Positions 7,435-15,351 of a stretch of 22,891 nucleotides of DNA are shown here, piece after piece. The position numbers and the translations under genes were made by a program. The notes below the pieces were generated by a model that saw only the letters and a list, made by a program, of their open reading frames with translations, was not told the DNA's origin and searched no databases. How positions within the stretch are numbered: the first letter of the stretch is position 1; each line of letters starts with the position of its first letter. The DNA is from Acidobacteriaceae bacterium (GTDB lineage: Bacteria > Acidobacteriota > Terriglobia > Terriglobales > Acidobacteriaceae): contig PKXI01000176.1 in the NCBI GenBank assembly GCA_003133425.1, positions 1-22,891 on the forward strand, in the 5' to 3' direction.

Positions 7435-8073
7435 ATGAAATTTGATCTCGAAGCACTTCCCGCGAACCACGCGTACAAGCTGCTTGTCGGCCTTGTAGCG
7501 CCGCGTCCCATAGCCCTGATCACCAGCATGGACGAGCACGGCCGCCTGAATGCGGCTCCCTTCAGCGCCTACAACTACCTTTGCACCGATCCGCCTATCG
7601 TCGGCATCGGCGTCACTAACCGCTCAAATCCTAAGTACGAGCCAAAGGACACGGCCCGCAACATCAGGCGCACCGGCGAATTCGTGGTGAATATCGTCAC
7701 CGAAGACATCGCCAACCAAATGAACATCTGCGCAACCGACTTTCCCGCCGAGCTGAGCGAGGTGGAGATGGCGGCCTTCACAACGGCGCCGTCAGAGAAG
7801 ATCAAAGTGCCGCGCATCGCAGAGGCCCACGCTGCTATGGAGTGCCGTGAGTTCACCACCATGGAGATCGGACGTTCGCGCATCATCCTCGGGCGCGTTG
7901 TTGCCGTGTATGTGGAAGACCGCTTCGTCGATCCCGAAGGCCCCTACGTCAAAGCCGAGGAGCTGCACGCCATCGGCCGCATGAATGGGCTTGGAAATTA
8001 CGTGAGGACAGGGGACGCCTTCATCACCATTCCCCGCATCTCCTACGAGGATTGGAAGAAGGGGCAGCGGTAG
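7435..8073 (+). CDS. Flavin reductase-like, FMN-binding protein
   Basis: This 212-aa soluble protein belongs to the flavin reductase-like (DIM6/NTAB) family with a split-barrel FMN-binding fold. The family's N-terminal pattern is visible: LVAPRPIALITSMDEHGRLNAAPFSAY gives the strand-turn-strand around the flavin, followed by DPPIVGIGV and the KDTARNIRRTGEFVVNIV segment (roughly residues 73-92). Such enzymes use NAD(P)H to reduce flavin or supply reduced flavin to a partner oxygenase; no oxygenase is nearby. It lies 36 bases after the thioredoxin-like gene and could be co-transcribed, which would group two redox proteins. The ribosome site is poor. It converges with the phosphatidyltransferase gene; only four bases separate the two stop codons. 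Confidence 0.9.
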   Translation: MKFDLEALPANHAYKLLVGLVAPRPIALITSMDEHGRLNAAPFSAYNYLCTDPPIVGIGVTNRSNPKYEPKDTARNIRRTGEFVVNIVTEDIANQMNICATDFPAELSEVEMAAFTTAPSEKIKVPRIAEAHAAMECREFTTMEIGRSRIILGRVVAVYVEDRFVDPEGPYVKAEELHAIGRMNGLGNYVRTGDAFITIPRISYEDWKKGQR

Positions 8074-8077
8074 CCGC

Positions 8078-8707
8078 TTAGCTGATTGGCGCCAGGTGCT
8101 TGGTCTTCGAGTAGGTGTAAGTAATCCGGTGCACCACGGTGATCATGGAGAGCGAGGCCAGCACCCACAACACTGGAGCCATCGCTCCCCAGTGATTGAA
8201 AACGGCACCGATAATGATGAGCACGATGCGCTCCGGCCGCTCCAGGAAGCCAACTTTGCACTGGCCGATAAGAGCCTCGGCGCGGGCGCGCGTGTAGCTC
8301 ACCATCAGCGAAGTAACCATCACGAGAGCCACCAGCACCACGTAGCGGAACCGGTTGATGCGTCCGTAGTAGACCAGCAGGCCGAAGAACAGGACCACGT
8401 CGGAGTAGCGGTCGATCACCGAGTCAAAGAATGAGCCGAAGACGGTGACCTGGTTGTTGCGCCGTGCTACCCGTCCGTCCACCATGTCGAAGATTCCAGC
8501 GCCAAAGATCACCATGCCCGCATACAGGAACATGCGGTCGCTGTTTGTAGCGTTGGCGTGGCCGAACAGAAATGCGGCCGCAATGTTGATGACCAGGCCG
8601 ATGAAGGTGAGTGCGTTTGGAGAGATTCGGGTTAGCGCCAGGCCGTGAACGATATGGTCAAGAAGCCAACCGCAGGCGCGGCCAAAGGCGCTGGTCCAGG
8701 TGGTCAT
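8078..8707 (-). CDS. CDP-alcohol phosphatidyltransferase
   Basis: This 209-aa integral membrane enzyme carries the complete CDP-alcohol phosphotransferase signature D-x2-D-G-x2-A-R-x8-G-x3-D-x3-D: Asp74, Asp77-Gly78, Ala81-Arg82, Gly91, Asp95 and Asp99. It moves a phosphatidyl or related group from a CDP-activated donor to an alcohol in phospholipid synthesis at the inner membrane, using divalent metals held by the four Asp. The alcohol cannot be decided: the length and the SFFDSVIDRYSD segment fit phosphatidylinositol-phosphate synthase-like and PgsA-like enzymes. About five to six membrane segments are present. AAGGA upstream of ATG 8707 is an acceptable ribosome site. It follows greA by 18 bases on the same strand, so the two are almost certainly one operon. 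Confidence 0.92.
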   Translation of the reverse strand: MTTWTSAFGRACGWLLDHIVHGLALTRISPNALTFIGLVINIAAAFLFGHANATNSDRMFLYAGMVIFGAGIFDMVDGRVARRNNQVTVFGSFFDSVIDRYSDVVLFFGLLVYYGRINRFRYVVLVALVMVTSLMVSYTRARAEALIGQCKVGFLERPERIVLIIIGAVFNHWGAMAPVLWVLASLSMITVVHRITYTYSKTKHLAPIS

Positions 8708-8725
8708 TTCTAGTCTTCCTTGCTA

Positions 8726-9247
8726 CTACTTTGCGCCAGCGGCGGCTTCGTCTTCCTTGTTGCCTTCGCCGGCTGCGGCAGCTTCGTCGTGTATGGTGGT
8801 CAGCTTCAGGATCTCAAGCTCGCGCTTGCCATTCGGGGTCACAATTGTCGCCACGTCACCCACTCGCTTGCCCACCAGGCCGCGCCCAATTGGCGAGGTC
8901 GTTGAAATTAGCCCCTTGGATACGTCGGATTCCTCGCTCGTCACCAGGCGGTACACAATCTCCGCTTCCTTGGTGGAGTCGTAGACCACCACCGTAGACC
9001 CGAAGCCGGTCTTGTCCCTGGGAATGTTCGAGAGGTTCACCAGCGAAAGCTCGGCCATGCGCCTCTTGAGCTGTCCCAGGCGGGCATTCACAAAGTCCTG
9101 GCGCTGTTTCGCCATGTGATACTCGGCGTTTTCCGACAGATCACCCATGGCCACGGCTTTCTTGATCTCCGCGGGAAGCTCATGGGAGAGCTCATGCTCA
9201 AGAATTTGGATCTCGTCGAGAAGCTGTTTCTTAATGTGCTCGGGCAT
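8726..9247 (-). CDS. greA: Transcription elongation factor GreA
   Basis: This 173-aa protein matches GreA throughout. An N-terminal coiled coil carries the tip motif GDLSENAEY (residues 35-43, with Asp36 and Glu39 equivalent to the acidic catalytic tip). It is followed by the C-terminal FKBP-like domain, including TSPIGRGLVGKRVGD. GreA enters the RNA polymerase secondary channel and stimulates cleavage of backtracked transcripts. The family is usually about 158 aa; here a low-complexity tail of Ala, Glu, Gly and Lys (residues about 155-173) extends the C-terminus. The start ATG at 9247 lacks a strong ribosome site, but an in-frame alternative would cut into the coiled coil. The gene precedes the phosphatidyltransferase in a two-gene operon. 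Confidence 0.96.
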   Translation of the reverse strand: MPEHIKKQLLDEIQILEHELSHELPAEIKKAVAMGDLSENAEYHMAKQRQDFVNARLGQLKRRMAELSLVNLSNIPRDKTGFGSTVVVYDSTKEAEIVYRLVTSEESDVSKGLISTTSPIGRGLVGKRVGDVATIVTPNGKRELEILKLTTIHDEAAAAGEGNKEDEAAAGAK

Positions 9248-9316
9248 CCATTGTCCGTGGCGGGAAGCGGGGCTGCTCCATCCGCAAGAGATGAAATATC
9301 CTTATTTCTCACTTTT

Positions 9317-9322
9317 ATTATA
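9317..9322 (-). promoter_or_regulatory. -10 box candidate for greA
   Basis: On the minus strand GCGTATAATAAAAG contains an exact TATAAT at 9322-9317, about 70 bases before the greA start codon. It lies in GC-rich surroundings, which makes a chance match less likely. No good -35 hexamer is seen at the standard distance. Confidence 0.5.
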
Positions 9323-9665
9323 CGCGGGCGACGGAGAGCCGGCTCCCGGCCGCGGAAGGGTACCCCGGCCTACCCCGTCTTTCCGATTTCAGGCCCAAAT
9401 TTCGGGTGCCCCGTCCCGGCCACATCATTTTGCAGCCTGGGCGGGAAACCACGAACCCAAGCTCTCGCGAGTTCCCTGTTCCCCTTGGTTCCAGCCTGGG
9501 TCTTAATAGAGTGATTTAAATCACAGCGTTTGAGTCAACAAAGCGCCACACTATCGCAATAATCCGCCGAAAGAATGGGTTTCAACCGGATCTGTGCCGG
9601 CGATAGATGTGCTGACGTTCTCCCATCCGGTCTATTGAGATCAACGCCCTAAAGGGAGAATCGCC
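9323..9665. promoter_or_regulatory. Divergent control region between greA and the 116-aa orphan
   Basis: The gap between the greA start and the next gene holds no supported coding sequence. Its left part is GC-rich and featureless to me. Its right part contains the palindrome at 9511-9524 and the ribosome site AAAGGGAGAATCGCC directly before ATG 9666. TTGAGT at 9530-9535 with TATCGC at 9552-9557 is a weak plus-strand promoter candidate. Confidence 0.5.
9511..9524 (+). promoter_or_regulatory. FNR/CRP-type palindrome GTGATTTAAATCAC
   Basis: This is a perfect 14-base palindrome whose core TGAT-TTAA-ATCA has the half-sites and four-base spacer of FNR-type operators (TTGAT-N4-ATCAA), with G/C replacing the outermost T/A. 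It lies about 140 bases upstream of the 116-aa orphan gene and about 265 upstream of greA. The obvious candidate ligands are Crp/Fnr-family regulators, but none is encoded in the window. Confidence 0.55.
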
Positions 9666-10016
9666 ATGTCTACTCAGCTGCTCGACGCAGCCTCGATCGG
9701 TACCGCTTCCCGGTACTTTCAGGAAAGACAACAGAATCTGCTTGCCGCCTGCATCGAGGATCTGGCAAATCTCCGCTTCTCGATTATTCTCACCGCAAGA
9801 TGGGAAGCGTCGGCCAGCGAGGACCTGGAGCGCCGTAGTGAGTTGCGCTCCGATCTCGTGGAACTTCGCCGTAAATACTCTCTAAAGATCGACCATATTG
9901 CCATGTCCTTCGGCATCCAGAGTGCGATGTTCGCGAAGGAGGAAGTTGAACGCAACGTCTTCGTCCCACAGGGCATGGACCACCTGCTTGCGCCGTGTGA
10001 AGACGACTGCGAATAG
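9666..10016 (+). CDS. Hypothetical protein (116 aa) behind an FNR-like site
   Basis: I do not recognise this protein. It is 116 aa, soluble and largely helical, with a long charged stretch (ASEDLERRSELRSDLVELRRKY, residues roughly 48-70) that looks like an amphipathic helix or coiled coil. The C-terminal end carries one Cys in PCED and another in DDCE, about five residues apart. There is no signal peptide. The gene is well supported: GGGAG lies 7-10 bases before ATG 9666 and a strong hairpin follows the stop. It is a single-gene unit with an FNR/CRP-like palindrome upstream, so its expression may depend on oxygen, redox state or another effector. Its function is unknown. Confidence 0.75.
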   Translation: MSTQLLDAASIGTASRYFQERQQNLLAACIEDLANLRFSIILTARWEASASEDLERRSELRSDLVELRRKYSLKIDHIAMSFGIQSAMFAKEEVERNVFVPQGMDHLLAPCEDDCE

Positions 10017-10074
10017 TTCCGGATGCCGGCCAAGCTCGGGGTTTCTTGGACCAAAAGTAGAACAGGCAAAGCTG

Positions 10075-10130
10075 AAGCGGGCAGTCTGCATTTCCCTCCT
10101 GATTTCAAAGGGAATGCCGACTGCCCGCTT
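10075..10130. terminator. Long bidirectional hairpin between convergent genes
   Basis: AAGCGGGCAGTC at 10075-10086 pairs with GACTGCCCGCTT at 10119-10130. Inside it, GCATTTCCCT pairs with AGGGAATGC with one bulge, giving a stem of about 21 bp. It lies between the 116-aa gene (+) and the first receptor (-), which converge, and would serve as a shared terminator. No long T-run follows on either side. Confidence 0.65.
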
Positions 10131-10162
10131 TCAGTTACACCCGAGAAACTTCCGGTTCGAGC

Positions 10163-13100
10163 CTAGAATTCGAATCGCCCGACAAACTGAATCTGGCGTT
10201 CGCGGAAGATGGTATTGCCCGCGGCAGAAGGAGTTCCAAAGCTGGCCTGATAGGTAGCCGTGGTTCCACTGATTGTGTAGGCGGTGACGTTGTAGGCGGT
10301 GAAGTTGCGGTGGTTCATGATGTTGAAGGACTCGGCGGCGAGCATGAGCTTGTATTTCTCGCGGAAGCCGAAGGTGCGGGAGAGGCGGGTATCCACATCG
10401 TAGATCGAGGCCTGGGTTACGCTGTTGCGGCTGGGATAGACGCCGTTCGCGAATGAATCTGTCGCGCTGTACTGCGGATAAGCGCGGAAGTTGACATATT
10501 CACCGGTAGCGCCGCCACCACCGCCGGTGGCGCCGACGCCGCCGGAGCCGTTAAAGGTGGAAGCGCCCGCCGGGGATCGACGTGCCGCCCGAGAGTCCGA
10601 AGCTGTAGGGCACGCCGGACTGTATTGTCCAGACCGGCGCCAGTTCCCAGCCGTTGGCCACACCCGATGCAACACGGTTGTTGATATTGAAACTCGGCGA
10701 GATGACCAAACTGCCGACAAAGCGCTGCGGCATGTCGTTCACACTCCGCCCGTAGTCCGGCAACTTGGTGAAAGGATCGGTTTGATCGTTGGTGTCAGCC
10801 GACGAGGATTGGTTCATGTTGTTATCGAGCGCCTTCGAGTAGGAGTAGCTGAACTGCGCAGCAATGCCGTGGTTGAGGCGGTGATCGACGGTGACCGAAA
10901 GGGCGTTGTAGCTGCTGGCGACCGAACTGCTGATGAGCGAGAGCGCGTTGTAAGCGGGATTGATGCGAGCGGTATAGACGGGAACCGTCCACAGATCGCC
11001 GGCCAGCGGGCCGCCAACGAAACTATAGGTCTTGGTGGTGGTAGCCGGCGCTATATTGGAGTCGATAAAGGTGGGCAGGTGCCTGCCGAAGGAGCCCAGA
11101 TATGCGACTCCGATGACCGTCTGCCAGGGCAGTTGCTGCTGAATGCTGAAATCGGCCTCGATGGCGTAAGGATTCTGGAAGCCGGGCGCGAATGCAGTGA
11201 TATTGGAAACCGCCGGAGGATTGCCGGTGGAAACGATGTTCGGATAAACAGGGCTGGTGGCCGAAGGGGATGAGTTGAGCTGGAACTGCGCAGCGGGGGA
11301 GCCGGTGGAAGCCAGCGCCTTATAGATGGTGCCGTTCTGAATGCGTCCGAAGTAGAAGCAGCCGCCGCCGTGCACGATGGTCCTGCCTGTGCCGAAGACA
11401 TCGTAGGCAAAGCCGACCCTGGGCGCCACGCCTTTCATGAAGTTGGGAAAGTGCGCAGTTTGCGGAACCGCGGCGTTGGGAATCTGCGAGCCGGGCATGG
11501 TTTCAAAGTCGTAACGCAAGCCAAGATTAATCGTCAGGGCCTTAAGGATCTTCCAGTCGTCCTGAACGTACATGGCGACATCGTTGGTGTGATAGGCGAA
11601 ATAGGGGTGTCCGAAGGCCTGCTGCAGGTTGGAGTAGCAGGGCAGCGTGCCGGTGGCGGTATCGCGCGCCGAGTCGCATCCGGCTATGCCGCCGATGGTG
11701 CGGGCATAGTCTGTGAACCAGTCGGCGAGACGTGTGTAGGTAAACAATCCATGCTCGTAGTCGACGTCGTTGATTTTGTCCTGGGCCCAGCGGAGCTCGC
11801 CGCCGGCATTAAACGTCTGGTTACCGCGGGTGATGCTCACGTTATCCACAGCATCGATCTGTTCTTCGTTGGGATAGCTGCTTCGGGGAGTGTAGTAGGG
11901 CGATCCCATGTTGAATTGGGAGTTGGACGTGATGCTGACGCCCGGAGGCAACCCGCCCGCCGTTGTTGTGGGCTCGTTCGAGAAGGGCTTATTTCCGGTT
12001 TCGTAGCCGAAGTTCCGCGCGTACTCGGCGCGCAGCTCGTTGGAGATGCTCGGCGTGATGAAGGTATCGATCTTGCCGATGATGGCATCGATCTTGAGGT
12101 AATCGCTGCCGATGGAGGTGAGGCCACAGCGGATGACCGGGTTGGTCTGAGTGCCGTTGGGCGAGTTCCAGCGCATGCGGTTGTATATGAGCGAGGCGTT
12201 GTTCTTGTCGTTGATCTTGTAGTCCACTTTGCCAAAGTTGATCAACTGATTGCCCTTGCGGGGAGCAACGCCGCTCTGGCCGTTGATGTAGCTCATGGCC
12301 GAGGCGATCTGGTTGGCGGTCACGCCGCGGTCTTCAGCGCAGGTGACGGCGTCTGTGGTTGTGGATCCGCCCGCCACGGTGCAGTTGTTCAAGGCCGGAT
12401 TGGTGTCAGCGAGGAACTGCGGCGTGGGGACGGCGACGATTGGAAAGTCGCGCAGTTGCTGATCGATTGCGTAGAAGAAGAAGAGCTTGTCCTTGATGGC
12501 CGGACCGCTGAAGCTGCCGCCAAGCTGGTGGCGTTTGTCCATGGGCTCGATATAGACCGTGGTTGGAACGGTCTGCAGGATGTTAAAGGAGTTGGTGGCG
12601 CCGAATTCGTTGTCGCGCCAGTATTCGAAAAGATCACCGTGGAACTGGTTGGAGCCGGAGCGGGTGATGGCGTTGACGCCGCCGCCGACTGCGCGGCCAT
12701 ATTGCGCCGAGACATTCGACGTGAGGACCTGGAACTCAAGGATGGAGTCCTGGGTGGTGGAATAACCGACGCGAGTGTAGCCACGCTCGACCGCGTCGAA
12801 GGAGTCATTGTCGTCGGAGCCGTCAACCATGAAGTTGTTCTGGAGGTTGCTGGCGCCGCGGAACGTCACCTGACCAAAGGCGCTGTTGCCCAGAGTGACG
12901 CCGGGCGAGAGCAGCGCAAACGATGTCCAGTGGCGTCCGTTGATGGGCAGCGATTGCAATGCAGCGGGCGTGAACTCGGTAGTGAAGTCCGAACCTTCCG
13001 CATTGATGACAGGAGCTTCAGAGCTGACTTCAACGGTGGTGGAAGTGCCGCCGGCAGTTAGCTGAGGCAATATCTGCGTCAGCTTGCCGACTTCAACGAC

Positions 13101-13421
13101 GACATGCTGGGCGGTGTAATTCGCAAAGCCCAAATCGGCTACTTTGACTGTATAGTCGCCCGGCGCCAGGCGCAGGACGCGGAAGTATCCGCTGGCATCG
13201 CTAACCACTGAGGTATCCGCATTGGTGTCGGTGCTGTGAACAAGAACTGTGGCGTTCGGGATCGCCGCTCCGGTGCTGTCCTCAACGGTCCCAGCGATCG
13301 CGCCATCTACCGCGGTTTGCGCCCTCACTACTGCAGCTGGGGGCAGGAACGACAAGACAGAAAATCCTATCGCAAACGCTCGAATGGAAATGCGCGTCCT
13401 CAAAGCAGTATTTCGCTGCAT
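10163..13421 (-). pseudogene. Oar-like TonB-dependent receptor 1, single frameshift
   Basis: With one base removed this gene reads as an outer-membrane receptor of about 1085 aa. It starts at ATG 13421, eight bases after GGAGG, with a signal peptide ending near VVRAQ (residue 35). A carboxypeptidase-regulatory-like domain follows (about 36-125, GAIAGTVEDSTGAAIPNATV), then the plug (about 130-240, PINGRHWTSFALLSPGV and FMVDGSDDNDSF) and a long beta-barrel ending in the terminal Phe (GRFEF). Such receptors import large ligands, often glycans or peptides, with TonB energy. The first frame ends at TAA 10553-10551 after GGTSIPGG; the next frame resumes at once with ASTFNGSGG and runs to the end. 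The sequence reads GGCGGGCGC where GGCGGCGC would keep the frame, so one extra G (near 10566-10568) explains the break. If real, the product lacks about the last 130 residues of the barrel. An assembly error is possible. Confidence 0.85.
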
Positions 13422-13464
13422 GTGCTTAACCTCCGAAGTTGTCGTGAACTGAAGCTTTGGCTGG

Positions 13465-13479
13465 CCCGATAAGATCGGG
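13465..13479 (-). promoter_or_regulatory. Inverted repeat in the leader of receptor 1
   Basis: CCCGAT at 13465-13470 and ATCGGG at 13474-13479 form a perfect 6-bp inverted repeat with a three-base centre, 44 bases upstream of the receptor start codon. It could be an operator or a small hairpin in the mRNA leader. I cannot decide between these. Confidence 0.4.
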
Positions 13480-13525
13480 ATGGTGAACACGTGTGCCGGT
13501 GCTTGCGCTCGCTGTGGGGAATTTC

Positions 13526-13547
13526 GTCTCTACGGCCTCATAGAGAC
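13526..13547. promoter_or_regulatory. Inverted repeat GTCTCTA-N8-TAGAGAC upstream of receptor 1
   Basis: GTCTCTA at 13526-13532 and TAGAGAC at 13541-13547 form a perfect 7-bp inverted repeat followed on + by TTTTT. On + it looks like a terminator, but no plus-strand gene leads into it. On - it lies about 105 bases upstream of the receptor 1 start and could be an operator. Confidence 0.4.
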
Positions 13548-13686
13548 TTTTTCAAACATGGCACAGACCTTATCTACAATCAAAGGAAAAAGCCGTAAAA
13601 ACTCGGTGCAATCCGCGCTTGACGGCCGAAGCACCCCGCATAGCGAAGATTCGCTCTGCCGCCCAATTCCGCGGCGTTCCCAGTTT

Positions 13687-14154
13687 TTATCCCTTGTTCC
13701 CTGGCTTTCCCGCGTTGCCTTCGTCCAGAAACGACTGCAAGATCAGCGTGGCCGCCACCTGATCTACAACTCGGCGGTGTTCCTGGCGGGCATGGCCGGC
13801 TTCATACAGAATTTCGTGGGCTTCGCGACTGGTGAGCCGCTCATCCCACATATGGATGGGCAAGCCGGTCAACTCGCCCAGCTCGGCGGCGAAGGCCTGG
13901 GTTCTGGCAGCTTGCGGGCTCAACTCGCCGGACAGGTGCAGAGGATTCCCAACGACGATGCCGGCCACGGCATACCGCCGAGCCAGCCGTGCCAGCGAGC
14001 GCAGGTCGTCCCTGGATGTGCTGCGGCTGCTGCGCTTCCTCTCCAGCGTCAGCACTGGCTGGGCCGTCAAGCCCAATTCGTCGGACACGGCCACCCCGAT
14101 GCGGCGGTTGCCCACGTCGAGCGCGAGAAAGCGGGGATGAGGGTCGGATTCCAG
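13687..14154 (-). CDS. ruvX: Putative pre-16S rRNA nuclease / Holliday junction resolvase RuvX (YqgF)
   Basis: The protein has the RNase H-like YqgF fold with its three acidic landmarks: LALDVGNRRIGVAVSD (Asp13), VVGNPLHLSG (69-78 region) with DERLTS (104-109), and DQVAA (131-135). YqgF/RuvX is a metal-dependent nuclease linked to 16S rRNA 5' maturation and proposed as a Holliday junction resolvase. The start is unusual. No ATG exists in frame, and the only GTG (14115) lies after the catalytic Asp13. CTG at 14154-14152 lies seven bases after AGGAG and gives a normal 155-aa protein; an in-frame TAA lies 13 codons further upstream. I therefore annotate a CTG start. The gene is divergent from mltG, a frequent neighbour of ruvX in bacteria. 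Confidence 0.9.
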   Translation of the reverse strand: MESDPHPRFLALDVGNRRIGVAVSDELGLTAQPVLTLERKRSSRSTSRDDLRSLARLARRYAVAGIVVGNPLHLSGELSPQAARTQAFAAELGELTGLPIHMWDERLTSREAHEILYEAGHARQEHRRVVDQVAATLILQSFLDEGNAGKPGNKG

Positions 14155-14161
14155 ATTCTTG

Positions 14162-14166
14162 CTCCT
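14162..14166 (-). promoter_or_regulatory. Ribosome binding site that decides the ruvX start
   Basis: On the minus strand AGGAG at 14166-14162 is followed by seven bases and then CTG at 14154. It is the only good ribosome site between the upstream in-frame stop and the first RuvX motif, so it supports initiation at the non-canonical CTG. Confidence 0.6.
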
Positions 14167-14310
14167 GTTTTGATCCTGGCTTCCAGCTTAATGCTCCCAG
14201 GAGAGCCAGCCGAGTAACCAACGCCGCCAACTCCCGCCCGGTACAATCAAAATAGAGTCCTCATGGGGATTCTACGCGTCTTAAGTTTATGAAAGGTCAA
14301 CAGAAACTGG

Positions 14311-15351
14311 ATGGTGCGCCGTAAATGGAAGAGCAGCAAGAAGAAGAGATCCGGCGCGGCGACGGTCCTGCTGGGGATCTTTCTGCTTGCGCTTCTTGCA
14401 GCCGGCGGGGTGGCCTGGCTGGTTTTGATCCCTTATGGGCCGGAAACCGAGACCTTTGTTGAACTGGCCCCAGGCTCCTCCACAGCGCTGATGGGAAGTC
14501 AACTGGAAGCTGCCGGAGTTGTGCGCAGCCAGTTTGCCTTTGATCTGCTGCGGTTTTGGGAGCGGGGTAAACTCCGGGCCGGCGAATACCGATTTGACCA
14601 CGAAGCGCCGGTTACCGAAGTTTATGCGCGGATTGCGCGCGGGGATGTCTACACGCGGACCCTGACTGTCCCCGAGGGCGCAAATATTTTCGACATTGCC
14701 GCGCGTGTGGAGCAGGCGGGGTTTGGCACACACCAGCAATTTCTGAACGCCGCGGTAGAACAGGTGGAATTGGTGGCCGACCTGGACCCCGAGGCAAAGA
14801 GTTTGGAGGGCTACCTGTTTCCGGATACTTACCGTTTTCAGCGCAAGACGAGTCCGGCGCAGATTGCAGCCGCAATGGTTCGACGCTTCCACGTGGTGGC
14901 CAGTCAACTGGGCCTGAAAGAAAATGTGCATCAGGTGGTTACGATAGCTTCGCTGGTGGAGCGGGAGTCGGCTGTGGACTCTGAGCGCCCCCTCGTGGCC
15001 AGCGTATTTGAGAACAGGCTCAAGAAGAAGATGCCGCTGATGACCGACCCGGCCGTGATCTACGGACTGGAGCTCGAGGGCCGCTGGAGGGGCGCGCTCC
15101 ACGAGAGCGATCTTACCCACAACACGGCCTACAACACGTATCTGCACAACGGGCTGCCACCGGGACCGGTAGCAAATCCAGGGGTTCATTCGCTGCGCGC
15201 CGCAATGCAGCCGGCCGAGACCGATTACCTCTACTTTGTTGCTGCTGGGGCCGACCCGGAGGGACATTCCTTGTTTTCGAGCACCCTGGACGAGCATAAC
15301 CGGGAAGTCGCAAGCTACCGGCACGCGCTGAAGAAGGCAGGCGAGCGATGA
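14311..15351 (+). CDS. mltG: Endolytic murein transglycosylase MltG
   Basis: This 346-aa inner-membrane protein has a short basic cytoplasmic tail (RRKWKSSKKKR), one membrane helix (about residues 16-40), a LysM-like domain and a YceG catalytic domain. Family motifs are present: LEGYLFPDTY (165-174), ASLVERES with the likely catalytic Glu217, DPAVIYGL (245-252) and NGLPPGPVANPG (279-290). MltG cuts nascent glycan strands in the periplasm and is thought to set peptidoglycan chain length. The start is ATG 14311; the ribosome site is weak, with AAAGG about 15 bases upstream. A different-frame ATG at 14291 opens an 11-codon frame overlapping the start, perhaps a chance event. The stop overlaps the next gene by four bases, so the two are translationally coupled. 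Confidence 0.95.
   Translation: MVRRKWKSSKKKRSGAATVLLGIFLLALLAAGGVAWLVLIPYGPETETFVELAPGSSTALMGSQLEAAGVVRSQFAFDLLRFWERGKLRAGEYRFDHEAPVTEVYARIARGDVYTRTLTVPEGANIFDIAARVEQAGFGTHQQFLNAAVEQVELVADLDPEAKSLEGYLFPDTYRFQRKTSPAQIAAAMVRRFHVVASQLGLKENVHQVVTIASLVERESAVDSERPLVASVFENRLKKKMPLMTDPAVIYGLELEGRWRGALHESDLTHNTAYNTYLHNGLPPGPVANPGVHSLRAAMQPAETDYLYFVAAGADPEGHSLFSSTLDEHNREVASYRHALKKAGER

Noticed and set aside
11370..13061. Long plus-strand open frame of 563 codons opposite receptor 1
   Set aside because: It is the antisense shadow of a GC-rich receptor gene whose minus-strand translation shows clear signal peptide, plug and barrel motifs.
14291..14326. 11-codon frame overlapping the mltG start as a possible leader peptide
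   Set aside because: No ribosome site and no regulatory pattern; such short frames are expected by chance.
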